64,000 nucleotides of DNA, taken from positions 496,001 to 560,000 of the forward strand of contig VWZS01000850.1 in the NCBI GenBank assembly GCA_013397075.1, given 5' to 3'. Positions 46,855 to 60,200 of this stretch are shown piece after piece. Each line of letters starts with the position of its first letter. The stretch's first letter is position 1. A program made the position numbers and the translations under genes. The notes under the pieces were generated by a model that saw only the letters and a list, made by a program, of their open reading frames with translations, had not been told where the DNA came from and ran no database searches. This stretch comes from Rhabdornis inornatus (Eukaryota; Chordata; Aves; Passeriformes; Rhabdornithidae).

Positions 46855-46868
46855 ATTTGCATTTGCAT
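46855..46868 (+). promoter_or_regulatory. Two overlapping POU octamer motifs
   Basis: ATTTGCATTTGCAT contains two perfect ATTTGCAT octamers overlapping by two bases. Octamers bind POU-family transcription factors, and the overlapping pair with AT-rich homeobox-like words next to it (ggctaatgattttt) suggests a candidate enhancer. There is no direct evidence of function. Confidence 0.3.
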
Positions 46869-47619
46869 CTCAGTGGCTAATGATTTTTACTGAGAAATCA
46901 GTCATTTCCTCTCAGTCTGTCAGCTGAGGGGTGTCCTGGGATTCCTTTCATTTGGATGCTGCAAGGTATCAACCCAAGCATTTCAAGAGCATGCCTGGGT
47001 TGCTGGTGTAAGAATGTGCTGGGCTGTTGATTCTTCTCTCTCTGTGGTTTGGTGAGACAGTCCTTGTCTATGTGGGTCAGGTCTGAGTAGCAGGACATAA
47101 GCCAGACTGAAGGTGTGAGATCACTGACTGGTTAATCCCACCCTGCATAATATAAGGAAGCAGCAGTGTTGTGTAGCAGGTTAAATCAGTTACCCAGCAA
47201 ACAGCAGCGTGCAGATGAGTTTTGGGAGGTGTTTGCACTGAGGTGCCACGTGGAGATATTTGCACCATATGTGCTGAGATGGTGAAGTGGTGCAAGAGTG
47301 GCAGAGCAGCAGCTATAACTGCAGACTGCAGCAGGTAACCCAGAGTTTATACCCTGAAGTAGGAGGGTGGTTTCTGTGCATGAAATGCAAGAGCACATTC
47401 ATCTCTGGGCTAGGGAACATCTTCCTGTGTGGAACATCTGCCTTCAGGAAGGCAGGGTTAAGATTCTTTGCTGTGGCCCTTCCTTCTGCAAATTACATGG
47501 GAACCCAGAACTCCTTTTCCTGCAATGTTTCCAAATACAGAGCTTACAAAGTTACTTTATGTATGTATGTAAACCACAAGTTCTCAGGCTCTCAAGAAAG
47601 AATAACACTGATTTAATCA

Positions 47620-48094
47620 AGCAGATCTAGAGGAAGCCACAAAGATTGATCAGAGGGCTGGAGCACCTCTCCTAGGATGACAAACTGAGAGTTGAGGTTG
47701 TTCAGCATGGAGAAGAGGAGGCTCCAGAGAGACCTTCTGGCAGCCTTACAGTACCTAAAAGGGAACTACAGTAAAGATAAAGAGGGATTATTTATCAGGG
47801 AGTGTAGAGATAGGACAAGGGGTAACAGTTTTAAACTGAAAGAGGGTAGGTTTATATTAGATATTAGGAAAAAATTCTTCCCTGTGAGGTTGTTGAGGCA
47901 CTGGAACAGCTTTCCCAGAGTAGCTGTGGATGCCCTATCCCTGAAAGTGTTGAAGGCCAGATTGGCTGCAACCTGAGCTCTGAGCAACCTGGTCTAGTGG
48001 AAGGTGTCCCTGCCTATGACAAGGGAGTTGGAATGAGATGATCTTTAAGACCCATTCCAATCCAACCTTTCTATTGTTCCTATGGTTCCATAAT
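47620..48094 (+). mobile_element. CR1 LINE 3' fragment
   Basis: The plus-strand wording is that of a CR1 3' end: gttcagcatggagaagagga, the frame segment KLKEGRF..DIRKKFF, then aacctggtctagtggaaggt and a gttccata terminus. The readable 94-residue frame is the tail of the CR1 reverse-transcriptase polyprotein. The rest of the element is missing through 5' truncation. Confidence 0.9.
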
Positions 48095-51000
48095 TTTAGT
48101 GCCTTGCATTCTTGAATGCTTTTGTCCTCAGGAGATCCTTATGAAATAGACATTATTTCCATTTTAGAAATGTGACTTGCCCAAGGCCATACATGATGTC
48201 ATGGTGGAGTGGGAAAATTAACATCACCCAAGTCTCAGGCTAGCTCCCAAACCACTCCACTGGCTTTTCTTCCAGGGCTGATCACAACCAGCTCACACAT
48301 CTGTACATCCATTGGGATTTTTTTCTGTGCTAGGAGATCAGGGAAGCAAAATATTCTGGATCTGTAAATCTCAACCTGGATCTATCTGTGAAACTAGTAG
48401 ATTCATAAGTTCTGTTGTAGCATTTAATATTTTAGTTCTTGTTGGCACTATTTACATTAATTTGCTTTCTAACTGGAAAGAACCAATGATCCATAGGACT
48501 GTACTAAAAATACATGAAAGAAAGAATGATTTTAAAATTAGTGGGGAAATTCAAGGTGAAATATAAAGTAATTGTCCTCGATTTGATGAATGTTCTCTTG
48601 ACCAAAACTTCCTGGTACCATGAGAAACAATGCAAGTCAATTTGTCAATTACTGTTAAATTTTTCTGGACAATTAGTATGATCTTCAAGTAAAACTTCAA
48701 AGGTTGTAATCTGCACAATTGGTTTAATTCACTCTGGCTTGTCAGCTGTAAGAAGGCTACTCTTTATTTTATACTAAACTACAGCAAACAGATCAAGACC
48801 TAGGAAACTGAGAAAATCAATCCTTTATTGTAGTAGTTATCTTCAAAGCTTGTCTGAAAGATTTCTTCCACAAAAGCCCCATCTGTGTTAGGATTTCCAA
48901 AGTAAAAAATGAATGTCTGTGATTGATAACATCAAGAAAGACTAATTTATCTATGGAGTATTGCTAGTCTGTGAGCACTGATGGTGCTGGGACTAAAACA
49001 CACTCATAGATTTTCATTAAAACTGGAATTTTTGCTTATCCTCCACATCTAAACCAAGTGTCTGCCTTACTTAAATCAGCATTGGGCTGAGATACTCAGT
49101 ATGAGAGTCACAAAAATAACATTTAATTTTTAAGAAAGCTTTCTTCTATTAATGGCAAATCTTCATGGGAGTCATATGAGAGCAGAGATGTCATTCAAAA
49201 CTTACTGTCCTTCCATCTCACCTTCAGGCACATTTTGCCAGATCTGAAATCTATAGCGGTGTTGACACTATTCTCTCGCTCCAGAGAGAATAGACCATTC
49301 AATCCTCCTCCATCACTCAGCAGAGCTGTGACAAGGTGAAGAGAAAAACATCACAACATTTCAGAGAGGCTGTCTTAGCCTTCTTCACAGGATGCAACAC
49401 ATCAGCGCAAAGAAGAGGACGGTGTGGTGAGGTACCTCCAGCACATGCCTAGAAGATTATTTTCAAAGTTTTATGTTTATTCTTCTAGAAATTAATTCCC
49501 ATTCTATGATGATGGATATTTTCAGTCCTAAAGGTAAGAAACCAGAATATCAGATTACTGGCTACCAGATATGGATAACTGATCGTGTTGGCTGTTTCAG
49601 CAGCCTGTGATTTTATGTCCGTGCTTAACTCTGCCTTTCTAGCCTTTACTGCTACAGATGGATACTGGACTGCTGTTCCTAAATGAAGCTGGAATAATAG
49701 ACTCTAGAGATGGAAAAATACCTAATGGTCCATTTCCCTATAGCTGCCAAATAGACTTTATTAAAAAAAAACACAGGCAAATGTCTTCCCTGGCAATATT
49801 TTACCATGAAATATTACACCCTCTTTATAGTCTGGGTGGAGAAAAGGAGACTTAACAGCTCCTTGACTTAATGTTTTGACAGTCTGTAAGCTTGGTACCC
49901 AAGAGTCTTCTGGTACCATTCACCTTCTGCTTTGCAGATTTGGAGCACCTGGGAAATCAGATAGGTCAGTTTGTAAAGTGTCCAACTAATCTGCTGTGCT
50001 AATAGAAAAGTTCTGAAAAAGGAGGTACAGAACATATCTTGAATTGCAAACGTGAAGCATCCAGTCCCACAAGTTGCTTTATTTATAGCAAAGCACAAGG
50101 ATTGTAACTTTGCAGGAGTCCCTGCTGCAGCTGTAGGATGTGTTTGCAGCTATGGCCACGTGTGCTTCACTTGGACTCACATCTGCTCTAAGTGGGGTGA
50201 AGGGGGTGCCTTTCTTCAAAATGATCCCCACCTGCTGACTGTCCTATTGCACACATAACTGCACCGTAGTTCTTGAGTTTCCTCAGAACTGATCTCAATA
50301 TGTGACTCTATAAACGAGGGGTTTCAGCATTCAAAAACATGCATGTTTGTGTGTTTTTGTAAATCTGGACTCTACAGAAGTAACTAAAATACCTCATTTA
50401 GGTTATTGAACCTGTAATGGAAAAAATGCCCTGCAGACACTGTAATGGTTTAATTGGAATTCAATTGCTTGTGCTCTTTCAGGCTTTTAAAGAAAAATAT
50501 CAAAGAATGAACTGTAAAGCCAGATGTATATCTCCAGAGACTTAAATTGTCCAGTTTCCAGTGACATGTTTTAATTCTCCTCCCACTTAGTAATTTTATA
50601 TTGGCGCAAGTTCTTCGGATAAGAAAGGGCAGCTGACCCCTCCAAAATTACTCTTCTTACATTGAGTTGGAAATTATGAGATCTCACAAAATATGTAATC
50701 TTATTAATTGTGAGTGAATCTGCATTAATGTCTTGGAGGTGAGCCAGAGGAAGACTTCCGTCTATGCAGTTTTGCACATGCTTAGGTGCTTAGCCAGGTT
50801 TAGGAATTATTATAGGTACAGAATTACTAATGACCAAGCTTTTCCACTCCTTTCCCCATTCCTTCCCCTCTCCTTTCCCCACATTCTTACTTAGATTTCA
50901 GTTAGTTCAGGTGCTCTCTGTTACTTTAATGTTTGCCTGAAAAAAATACCAAACCACACCAAAGTCTGGGTTATGGTTCTGAATGTCTTCATTTCAGACA

Positions 51001-54000
51001 GTCCTTGTGAGAAGGGGATCCTGCTGCAGATGGCTTTGAGGCAATGTACCAGCAGCCACTCTCAGGTGTCCTCTGAGCACTGCCCAGATGGGCAGTCAGA
51101 GGAGAAGGGGGTCTGTGCCCAGGTGCCTCAAGCCACCACGACTCCCATTCTCCCAAAGTCCCCTTCTCCCTCCTGCAGTGGGAAGTCAGCTGCTTTATTT
51201 TGTGCTGTCGATAGCTCTTCTGTCAAAGCAGGACATTGTGCCTTGTGGTGCAGGGCTTGGAAGGACCAAAGTGGGCATGTCCTTCTCTCTAAATGTGTCT
51301 GCTTTGTGTCAGTATTACAACTCACCCCTTAGCACGTGCAGAGCAGCTGGTCTCTTGGGCTGGCCACTGTTCCCTGGGCTCTCCTGGTGGTCACAGTTCT
51401 GGGAACACACTGTGCTTATCCAGTCAAGTAAATGGTCAGGGCCTCTATGTATAATGTGCAATACATCAATAAGGTGGGGTAGGGATTTAAACCCAAAGGA
51501 AGTAGCATCTCTGTATATGAATTGGATGGGAGTTTGAAATGCCAAGATCTCATTCTGGTTTCTTTTTGGGTTCATCTTCCTCTTTGCTGTTCATTTCTTA
51601 TGACAGAATGAAGTTTATCGAGGCCTTTCATTTTACTGACTCCAGCCCCAGAAGCAGAAACTCAGGATGAGGTAGGATTTATGCCAGCCTCAGTTTGCTT
51701 TCTCTTCTCCAACAGTTGTCATCTAATTATTAACAGCCTTGAAATGCATACAATAAGATATATATTGGAGAAACAGATACAAAGTATGGTTTCTACTAAA
51801 ATGATCAAGTTATATATATTTATTATGGAAACCATGATCTTGCCTGTTATCATTGGTTTAAAATATGACTAATTGTTTGGAGAGGCCAGCAGTTTAGTTG
51901 GATGGCTGGCTAAATACTGTAAGTTGTTTAAGAGTGAAGCAGTTGATTCTGATGATAAAATATGCTCAAATATTATTACAGTTGTGTGTTTGCATGAAAA
52001 CCGAGGGGGAAGGTTCGGGAGGGAGTTTTTTTGTTTCTGTTTTTGGCTGAGTTCTTGGTTTTCTTGGCCAACAAAATTGTTCCATGTCAGTCTGATTTGC
52101 AAAGAAATTGTTCAATAGAGACCTGTAAGAGTTTACTAGAACTGTTAGGTTATTTTTGAACTCAGTGATGTTTTGTTAGAGACAGAGGACAGAAATTGCT
52201 TTTATTCAAGAGTCTAACTAATAGAATGAACCTAAGCTTGTTATTAATTCAGCTTGCAAGAGAAGAAATTGGGAAACCACAAAATAGAAGGTCATTCATA
52301 TACATTCAGCTCCATTTCTGTTGCAACAAGGATCTTGGGAGAGGTTGATCTGTCTGTTTTAAGGTTATATTCTTCCCTTCTTAATATAACTTTGCAAATC
52401 ATATGGCAGAGAACGGGGGGATTTGTAATATTATATGTCTTTGAATATTTTGAATAAGGGTAGTATTTCTCAACTTTTCTTTATTGAAGAATGATATAGT
52501 CTTATAAAATCTGTGAACCTCTCTGCTTCCCTCTCTTTATTCGATAAAGCGGTCAGTAATAGGTAAGAAAATCTTTGGGAATCGAGTTAATCTCTTTGCA
52601 AAATCCTAGCTTAATCTTGTAACCAGATAATTTGCTTATGTGTGTTGATAATAAAAATGTCTTTATGCCAGCCAATAGGTCCTGCCAACCCATGAAAGCT
52701 GGTGGCTGACTGGCTCCCACTGCTTTCTCCAGCAGGTGGTGATGCTTCTCAGCAAACCCCCTTAGAAACTGTGGGTTTGCTTGAAACAAAGTGTTACCAT
52801 TTCACCAGTCACCTCCTGGTGTTGTGGAAACCCTGGTGCTCTGTGGACCTTCAGCTGAGAAGCAGAGATGAAACTGAGCAGAGCTCTGGCCTCTCACTTT
52901 TGGTTTTCTCTCCTTTGTAAAGTTTCTGCTTTTGGGCTTCATCTGGACAAAGTGGGGATGCATTTGTGTTGCTTCTTTACCAGGAATTGGGAAGCAAGTC
53001 TATTGTTTCCCAAAGAAAGAGAGGAGAACAATTCTAGAGCAGGAGAACAGTCTCTTTTCCTGTATTTTGCTTGGGAAGATGATGTGCCTGAGCCTTAGAA
53101 AAAGGATGGAAAATCTTGAAGGAGAGTGTTGAGAAGCATTTAGCATGCTGTTGTCCTTAGGCCATGGGGCTGGCTGCAGAAATTGAGGAAATGCAGATTA
53201 ACTTGTTCTACAAACCAAAGATGTTCAGGCTGCCTATGGTAGAATTCCAAGGTGCTTTTTCTGCTGATGGCAGCAGATCCCAGAGTAAACTAGAAATCGG
53301 AGTTTCTAGAGCTGTGTTAAGAGACCATGTGCTAGGCATCTTCCACAGACACAGACTTTATCCAGTCTTCAGCTGCCTCGATGAAATGATCTACTTTCTG
53401 TGACTCTTCGTATTGAAAAATAAGTCTAAGTTGTTGCCTCTAGTGTGCTGTAGACATAGAAGTAAAACTGGACCTTTGAATGTGCATTTCTACCTATGTC
53501 CTGAACATAAGAGCCGAGTCCTGCAAATGAAGCTTACTGCTGGCTCAGTGTCTGAGTGGGGTTAAAAAGGAGGCATTACAGTAACCTACTATTTGGAGTC
53601 TGGCACTCCGAGTATACTCATCATTTCTTAATCTGTCCCTGGGTCTGGTTATAATTTGCATCTTGAGCAATCGAATTGCATTCTGCATTTGCATTTGTGT
53701 TTTCTTTTTCTATTGTTAAACCTGTTTTCATCTTACACGTTTGCCATTCTTCTGCGGCCCATAGCCAGTGATAGATGACAAGGTTCAAATGCAGAAGGTC
53801 AATTAGATCATCCAATGTCCATCTCTGCCAGCACAGGATTATTGTTCTTGTGGTCTTTTTGCTATTGTTTTGTCCAGCCAATTGCTAAATAGGTCCTGTG
53901 TATTTGACAAAGATTTGCCACCAATAATACCCCACATACCCTTAATTATAACAAGGGAGTAGTCTGGGGTACTGTTAAGAGGTGGGAGGTGGTCTCCTAT

Positions 54001-56950
54001 GGTCAGAAAAATTGTCTATTTTTTGATTCTTTTTACTCAGACCAGTTTGGGTACATTGTTCTGAAGCACATTCCATTAACTGGTAAGTCAAACTACATCA
54101 GCAGCACTGAGTCCTGCTTATCTCAATCCTTGCAGCCTAGAATATTCACTTAGCAGAAAAACGAGGTGGCTATTGGCATTCATCCTTATTAACTCCAAGG
54201 TTGTTTTGTTTGTTTTGTGCCTGCAAGTTTACAGTCATTCTGGGCAAAGAGGTTTGCAGTTTGTTTCCCTGTGGTTTCAAATTGCAGTGGTTTATCTAGC
54301 AGGGAAGCCTGTCTTAAGGAGCTAGATAAGACACTAATGAAAATTACTTGCCTGCAGAAGGAAAGGTTCACTGGCAGTCCCAGAGGGAAAAATCTGCTGG
54401 ATCTGAGACTGGGAGTGATGCCATATTAAAAATGAGTTAGTGCACATCTATCTTAAATTTTAAAAAATCCTTAATACAAGTCTAAAGCATATATAATTCA
54501 TGCTGGTTTCAAAATGTTGGGGGTTTTTGGTTTTGGTTTGTTTTTGGGTTTTTTTTATGAACTTAGGTGTCAGGATTATTCTTAATTGGACAATAAGAGG
54601 TATAGTTTAAGTATTTGAAAGCCATTTCTCTAGTGCCTGAAAGTCTACATACCAACCAAAAACAGTGGAGAGGTTGCCTGCAAGCAGTATACAGCTGTCA
54701 TAATTATACTATTACCTAGATAGATTCTGCTCATTCAGTAGCATTTTACTGTTAGCTGCATAAAATCGCATACATATTCTTTGGGATAGTTGTTTCTTGG
54801 ATATATCAGCTGGTTTCACATTAATATTACTCTTATACATTTAAGAAGTGGGCATAAAGAGAAGGTCGATTTCTGACAGAGTTCTGATACAAAAGAAATA
54901 TACAGCTGTACTCTTCTTCCCTGGGAGAGCAGAGTCCTCATTCACAAGGTAGCAAACATAAGGGAAGATAACAAGAATCTGTCAGTTTTCCATGCCTAAT
55001 ACAGGGGTAAGAAAATCCTGACTAAGAGCTGACTATGAAACTTCCTCATTAAGCTTTTACAAAGTTTATCTAGATCTGCGCATTTCCTGTGGGTAACACA
55101 GGCAGCTATGGGATTGGTGTGTTAGTGTCAGGTGGGTGGATGTCTCAGGGCACCTAAGTCCTGATTTCTAGGCACACTCTAAAGGCCAAGCTGCCCACCT
55201 CAACTTCTGTCTGTTGTCATGCTTATGGCAGCTGCAGCCGGTCTTTTAGAGTTCCACTTATCTCCGAGCTCTTGCAGAGCAAGTTCTCGAATGGATCACA
55301 TCTTCCCCCAGCACAGCTGTTTGCTGCCCTTCACATTTATCCTCAGACTGGGCCTTGCTGCTCCTTGCACGGCTGCTGGGGGAGGATGGGGTGAGCCTGC
55401 TTTGATGTGGGTGCTTCTGCAGCAGTCAGCACCAAATCCTTGATGCAGATCAGGCAGCATGGGGGTTTGAAGCAGGTTTTCCTTCTCTGTTAAGAGTGAT
55501 CTAGCTACTGAGATACTGGATGCAGTGGGAGGTGAAGAAAAAGCAAAGTATCTTTCTGTGACAAAGACTTAACTGGGCTTGAACTATTTTCCTTCGAGGG
55601 AGATTCAGGCTGAGCAGAGAGATATTTTTGCTCTCTGTGACTGTGGTCCCATTCTGTTCTTCTGTGGTTTCTCCAGGGCAGTGTGAATAACTTCATACGC
55701 AGTGTACTGGTTTCTAGGAATACTCTTCTAAGTCACCTAATTCTTCCCGGGAATTGTATCTTGACTGTCTAATTCTTGGCTGAGGAGTCTGCTAGGCAAC
55801 AGGAAATCTGCAAATTAAAACATTGCAACATCTAAGTCCCTGGCTGTACCCCAGCTTTGCTGGAGGACCACTTTTCATCTGTTTGCCTATGAAAAAATAT
55901 ACTCAGATGTGTATCATTTCTCTTGCATCATTTAAATGATTCCTCATGTTTCCCACTGGCTATTATTTTTATCACCCACATGCAGTCACTTTGCTGCTTA
56001 TTTTGTTCATTGTAATGCAGCCAGTAGCACACTTGTTTCTTGATCCCCCAAAATGTGTGGTGAAGGTCCCACATTAGCAAAAGCCAGTTTAAATTAAGTG
56101 GGTGTAGCCCTCCAGATTCTGCTATTTTGTGGTAGGAGCTGGGCTCATTTACTCAGTGGAGAGATGGACTATCCATTCTGATTTACTGGGCTGGATGGCT
56201 TCTCCTGTTCCCTAGTCTTTTCCTTATGAAGATGTTGGAAGGGACTGTGCTCTGAGTCACTTGCTGACAGCAACCAATACGATGCTAGTCATCTTCACAT
56301 CTTTTCCCATTTACTGACCACCCCAGGGTCCTCTCTTTATCAATCTGAGAAATATTTCTCTTCCTTCCCCCACAACATGAGCTCACAGCTCACTAAAAGC
56401 AGCACTAACCTGGTGTTAGGAGGGGGCTTTGCTGCTAGCTGCATCCTCTTTGAGAAGACAAAGTAATCCATGGTTCCATGGCCAGAGCCAATAAATAGCA
56501 ATATTTATTCCTAGGGATACCTTTTAGTGTGGCCACAAGTATGTGTGCCCTCTTCTATTATTTGATATCTCTGTCCTTGCCTAACAGTATGATGCTCAGC
56601 ACTACACAAGATTTTCTTTCAGATGGCATGCAGGCAGAAATACTGAGAGTGAATCGCTGATGTTCTTTCTTGTTTTATGATGTTGACATCATAACCCACA
56701 TTGCTCTGGGGATCTTTCATCAGCCTTCCACACCTGCATTTTAAAAATCTTACCAGAAAATCAATGTTGATGTGCAGGATTTCTTGGCAATATACTATTG
56801 AAACCCTGGAGTGGGGAGCAGAGCACCTCTGCCTGGAGGTGTTTGGTTATCTGCTACACAGAGGATCAGTATTCAGGGACTGGTTGACTGGCTCACTTCT
56901 TACCTCTGATGGTAAAGTAAGGCACACCCTGAAGGACTGAGAAAGTATTT
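48095..56950. other. Intergenic, no gene recognised
   Basis: Nearly 9 kb with only short chance frames. A minus-strand frame at 53621-53881 (86 codons, no ATG start) has coding-like wording but no recognised family. A short hairpin surrounds 49270-49291. No RNA gene was identified. Confidence 0.45.
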
Positions 56951-57220
56951 TATAGAATCACAGAGTGGTTTGGGTAGAAAAGAGACTCTAAAGACCATCT
57001 AGTTCCATCCCTCCTGCCATGGGCAGGGACACCTTTCACTAGACCAAGTTGTCAAAGCCCCATCCAGCCTGTTCTTAAACACTTTCAGGGATGGGGCATC
57101 CACAGCTTCTTTGGGCAACCTGTTCCAGTGTCTTACCACCTTCATGGTAAAAAATTTCTTTCTCATATCAAATCTAAACCTACCCTCTTTCAGTTCCAGC
57201 TCTATCTGTTTACCCAGTCT
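56951..57220 (-). mobile_element. CR1 LINE 3' fragment
   Basis: The plus strand begins tatagaatcacagagtggtt and continues through tgccatgggcagggacacct and cacagcttctttgggcaacc, the reversed CR1 3' end. On the minus strand the frame reads ELKEGRFRFDMRKKFFTMKV, then RHWNRLPKEAVDAPSLKVFK, the CR1 polyprotein C-terminus. About 270 bases remain. Confidence 0.9.
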
Positions 57221-60200
57221 GTGGGACACACGGTTTTAACACACACACACATCTTTACCAGGGCGAACCAGGGCTGTTTAACCCATCTTACAGGAGAAAA
57301 GGGGTTAGAAAGCTTTGTGATTGTGGACTTCAGTCTCCTCATTGTAGCTGTTATCCTTGAGCTCAAGGATTTAATTATCACATTCAGAGGAAGCAGTGGA
57401 AGAGGCAAGGATGTCTCTCCAGGCTGCAAGACCTCTCTGGTGACCATGGAAATGTAGTTCCCACTCTCCTGCTGTGTCAAATCTTTAAGACAAAGGCAGG
57501 AACCCACTTCTTCCTCTCCCAGGTGACTCTCACAAATACTTCTTTAGTTCACATAATACAAGAGAACATGTATGTGAGGGAATACCCTACAGAATGGAGG
57601 GAACACCCTGTTTTGGAGAGGTAGGATGTGGGAAGGCAGGAGACCCTGAAATGAGAAGGTAAATATCTTGCAAGAGGAAGGTGAATCATACCTGTTTATG
57701 CTAAAAATTTATGCAGCCCATGCATACACAGTGTCACAGTGCAGAGCTGGAGCTCTGGTCTGTGTAGCTGGGAGACCGATAAATTCTGTATTTGGAAGGA
57801 CTTGTCCTGAGCCACAGGAATAAAAGCTTGTTTACAGTGCACATGGTAAGATTTACTGAGCATTGTCACTATTAATAGCATGAACCTATATAAGAATTTA
57901 CTCCTTTCTAGATGACAGTTCCCTGGCCCAGGCTGAGAGTCCTGGACTGTCATCAAGGACTCTGTTATGGATAACATATTAACAGCATTGCTTCAGATGA
58001 TTTCTGATTACAGCTCTCTCTTTGTTCCTTCCCAGTTTTCTTTTCCCAAGTCTGCTCATTTCCACTCTGCTTTCCCCTGTTCTTCTGGCTGTTCAGCTGC
58101 CAAATTTCTAGTCTAAGCATGTTCTGCCCCATAATGTAATCACTGCAGCCAGGGCCAACCATGAGATCCCAAAGAAAGGCAAATGCTGGGTTCCCACTTA
58201 AGTGGCACTCCAGGCATTCCCAAAGGGAAACTTAGCCACTGCCTTTCCAGGCCAAGAGGTGGAAGTCTGGCCATGTATTTGTGTACCAGAGCTTCAGGCT
58301 CCTGGCTACTGTCACTGAGTGTTGAACCAACCAGGGAAGCTTGACAATATACGTTGGCGGACGGTCTGCTTCAGAAATTGTGTTAGATTTAAGGGTGTGG
58401 AAATTCCTTCATTATTGGAATTCCCTGAACTTCAGCAGTCAGCAGGTTTCATATGCTAATAATATTTGTGACAACAGGGAACCCATGTGGGGATTAAAAT
58501 GAGGCTGGAGGTAGAATTAACCCAAATTCCTGGCTTTTGTCAGTTACAAATAATGCTGCACTATTGAAGTTTTCATCTTAAGGGTTTTAAGAATCACAGC
58601 ACTATAGCTAAAGGTGATGGGAGCAACCTTGCATTGCCCTACAAATTCAGCTGACTAAACTAGGAGGTCAAGCTGCATAATTAGATTTAATCTTTTCACA
58701 GAGTGGTGTGTAAAGTGCATTAGGAGAAATGGTTTTATTTCAGATGCCATCTATAGCAACTGATTTTAATAATTGGACAAGTTCTGAGCCAAAGGCCTGG
58801 ATTTTCTGTTTATCAGCAGTTTTTTGCTACTTCATATGCAAATTTGATATTATAATGAGTGTTGAGACCTAGTTTGTCCTGCAGCATATGTGCAGAGCTG
58901 GCTAACCCCAAGGACAGGATACGTGCCTCCAAAGGCATCAGGGGGACACTTCATTTACTTTACATAAATCTCAGTCTTTAGTGACCTGAGAGAGAATGCT
59001 CAAATACTTAAATGAACATTATTCTTGAACATGAAGTTTTAATAGTGCACCTTTTAAGTTTGTCATCAACCTGTATAAATTTATAGCAGATGAGGGCCTG
59101 TGCACAATGCATTAACTGCTTTGAAGTGAAAGCCTGTTCCACAACTGAGGAATCCACCCTCAGTTCAGTAGATCCCAAAGAAATCAACTCCCCAGCTAGA
59201 ACTTGCTGGGAGAAACTAATGATGAGCAGGATGATGGAAAAAAGTATTCCTACTGCAACTACCTGTATACTCTTTAGGAGCAACAGCTTCAGCTTCCATG
59301 GTAATTTTGCTTTTAACTTTCTGTCAGTATAATGAGGAGAGAAAAGTCAGTTTTTTAACTACAGCATTAATTTTTAGGCTAGATGTTAGTTGCATGTCAA
59401 AACTGAAATCTTTGTTTGTAGAAGTGACATATTCATTGGACGCGTTTGAAAGCCTTAGAATTCAAAACAATACCAAAATAGTTCAAATATGTATTTAGTC
59501 AAATATACTTTCAATAGCATGAAATGTGTAATAGAGCCGCTTCTGGTTTGATTTCAAAACAACCAGCTTTTGTTTTCTGTCTGAAACTGCACACCGTTGT
59601 AGTTGGGTGACTTCCTCACAGGGTAGGATGGAAAGGAGCCATGGAAGCATAAAAAGCCCCTTGCAGTCTCTTGTGAAACAGCCTGTAAAGGAAATCCAAG
59701 CATGGATGATCTTAGGTGCTTCTGCTGTCTGTGGTGGGACACCTGTGGGGCCGGGAGCAGGAATGTGTCCCTGGAAGTGCCTGTCTCTGAGTCACTGCAG
59801 CAGCTGAGCTGGAGCTAAATTGGAAACAGAAACACATTGTCATGTCACCCGGATGCTCTGCCTCCAGCCAAATGGTAGACGGGAAAAAATGCTACCAGAT
59901 GTTCTTATGTTATTAATATTGTTATTATTGTTATTATAAATAATATTCCATATTGGCTGGTGTGCAGTCCTAGCCCATCTGGAGTGCACATGCTTGGGAG
60001 GAGAGCCCCAGCAGCCAGTGGGTCCCCCAGTCCCCTGCACACCTGTAAAAGAGGCTGGGCAGGCTCCCCTCGCTGTGCTGGAGGACGGAGGATGCAGGGG
60101 CTGCCCTGTGCTGTCACCCTGTGACACGGTGCTCCCTGCCCCGCTCCCCTCCCTCTGCCAGCTTTGCTGGCATCCCGGCAGTGCTGCCTCAGCCAGGCCT

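Noticed and set aside
47692..47976. 94-residue protein as a possible host gene
   Set aside because: Its sequence is the C-terminal tail of the CR1 polyprotein, so it is annotated as a mobile element only.
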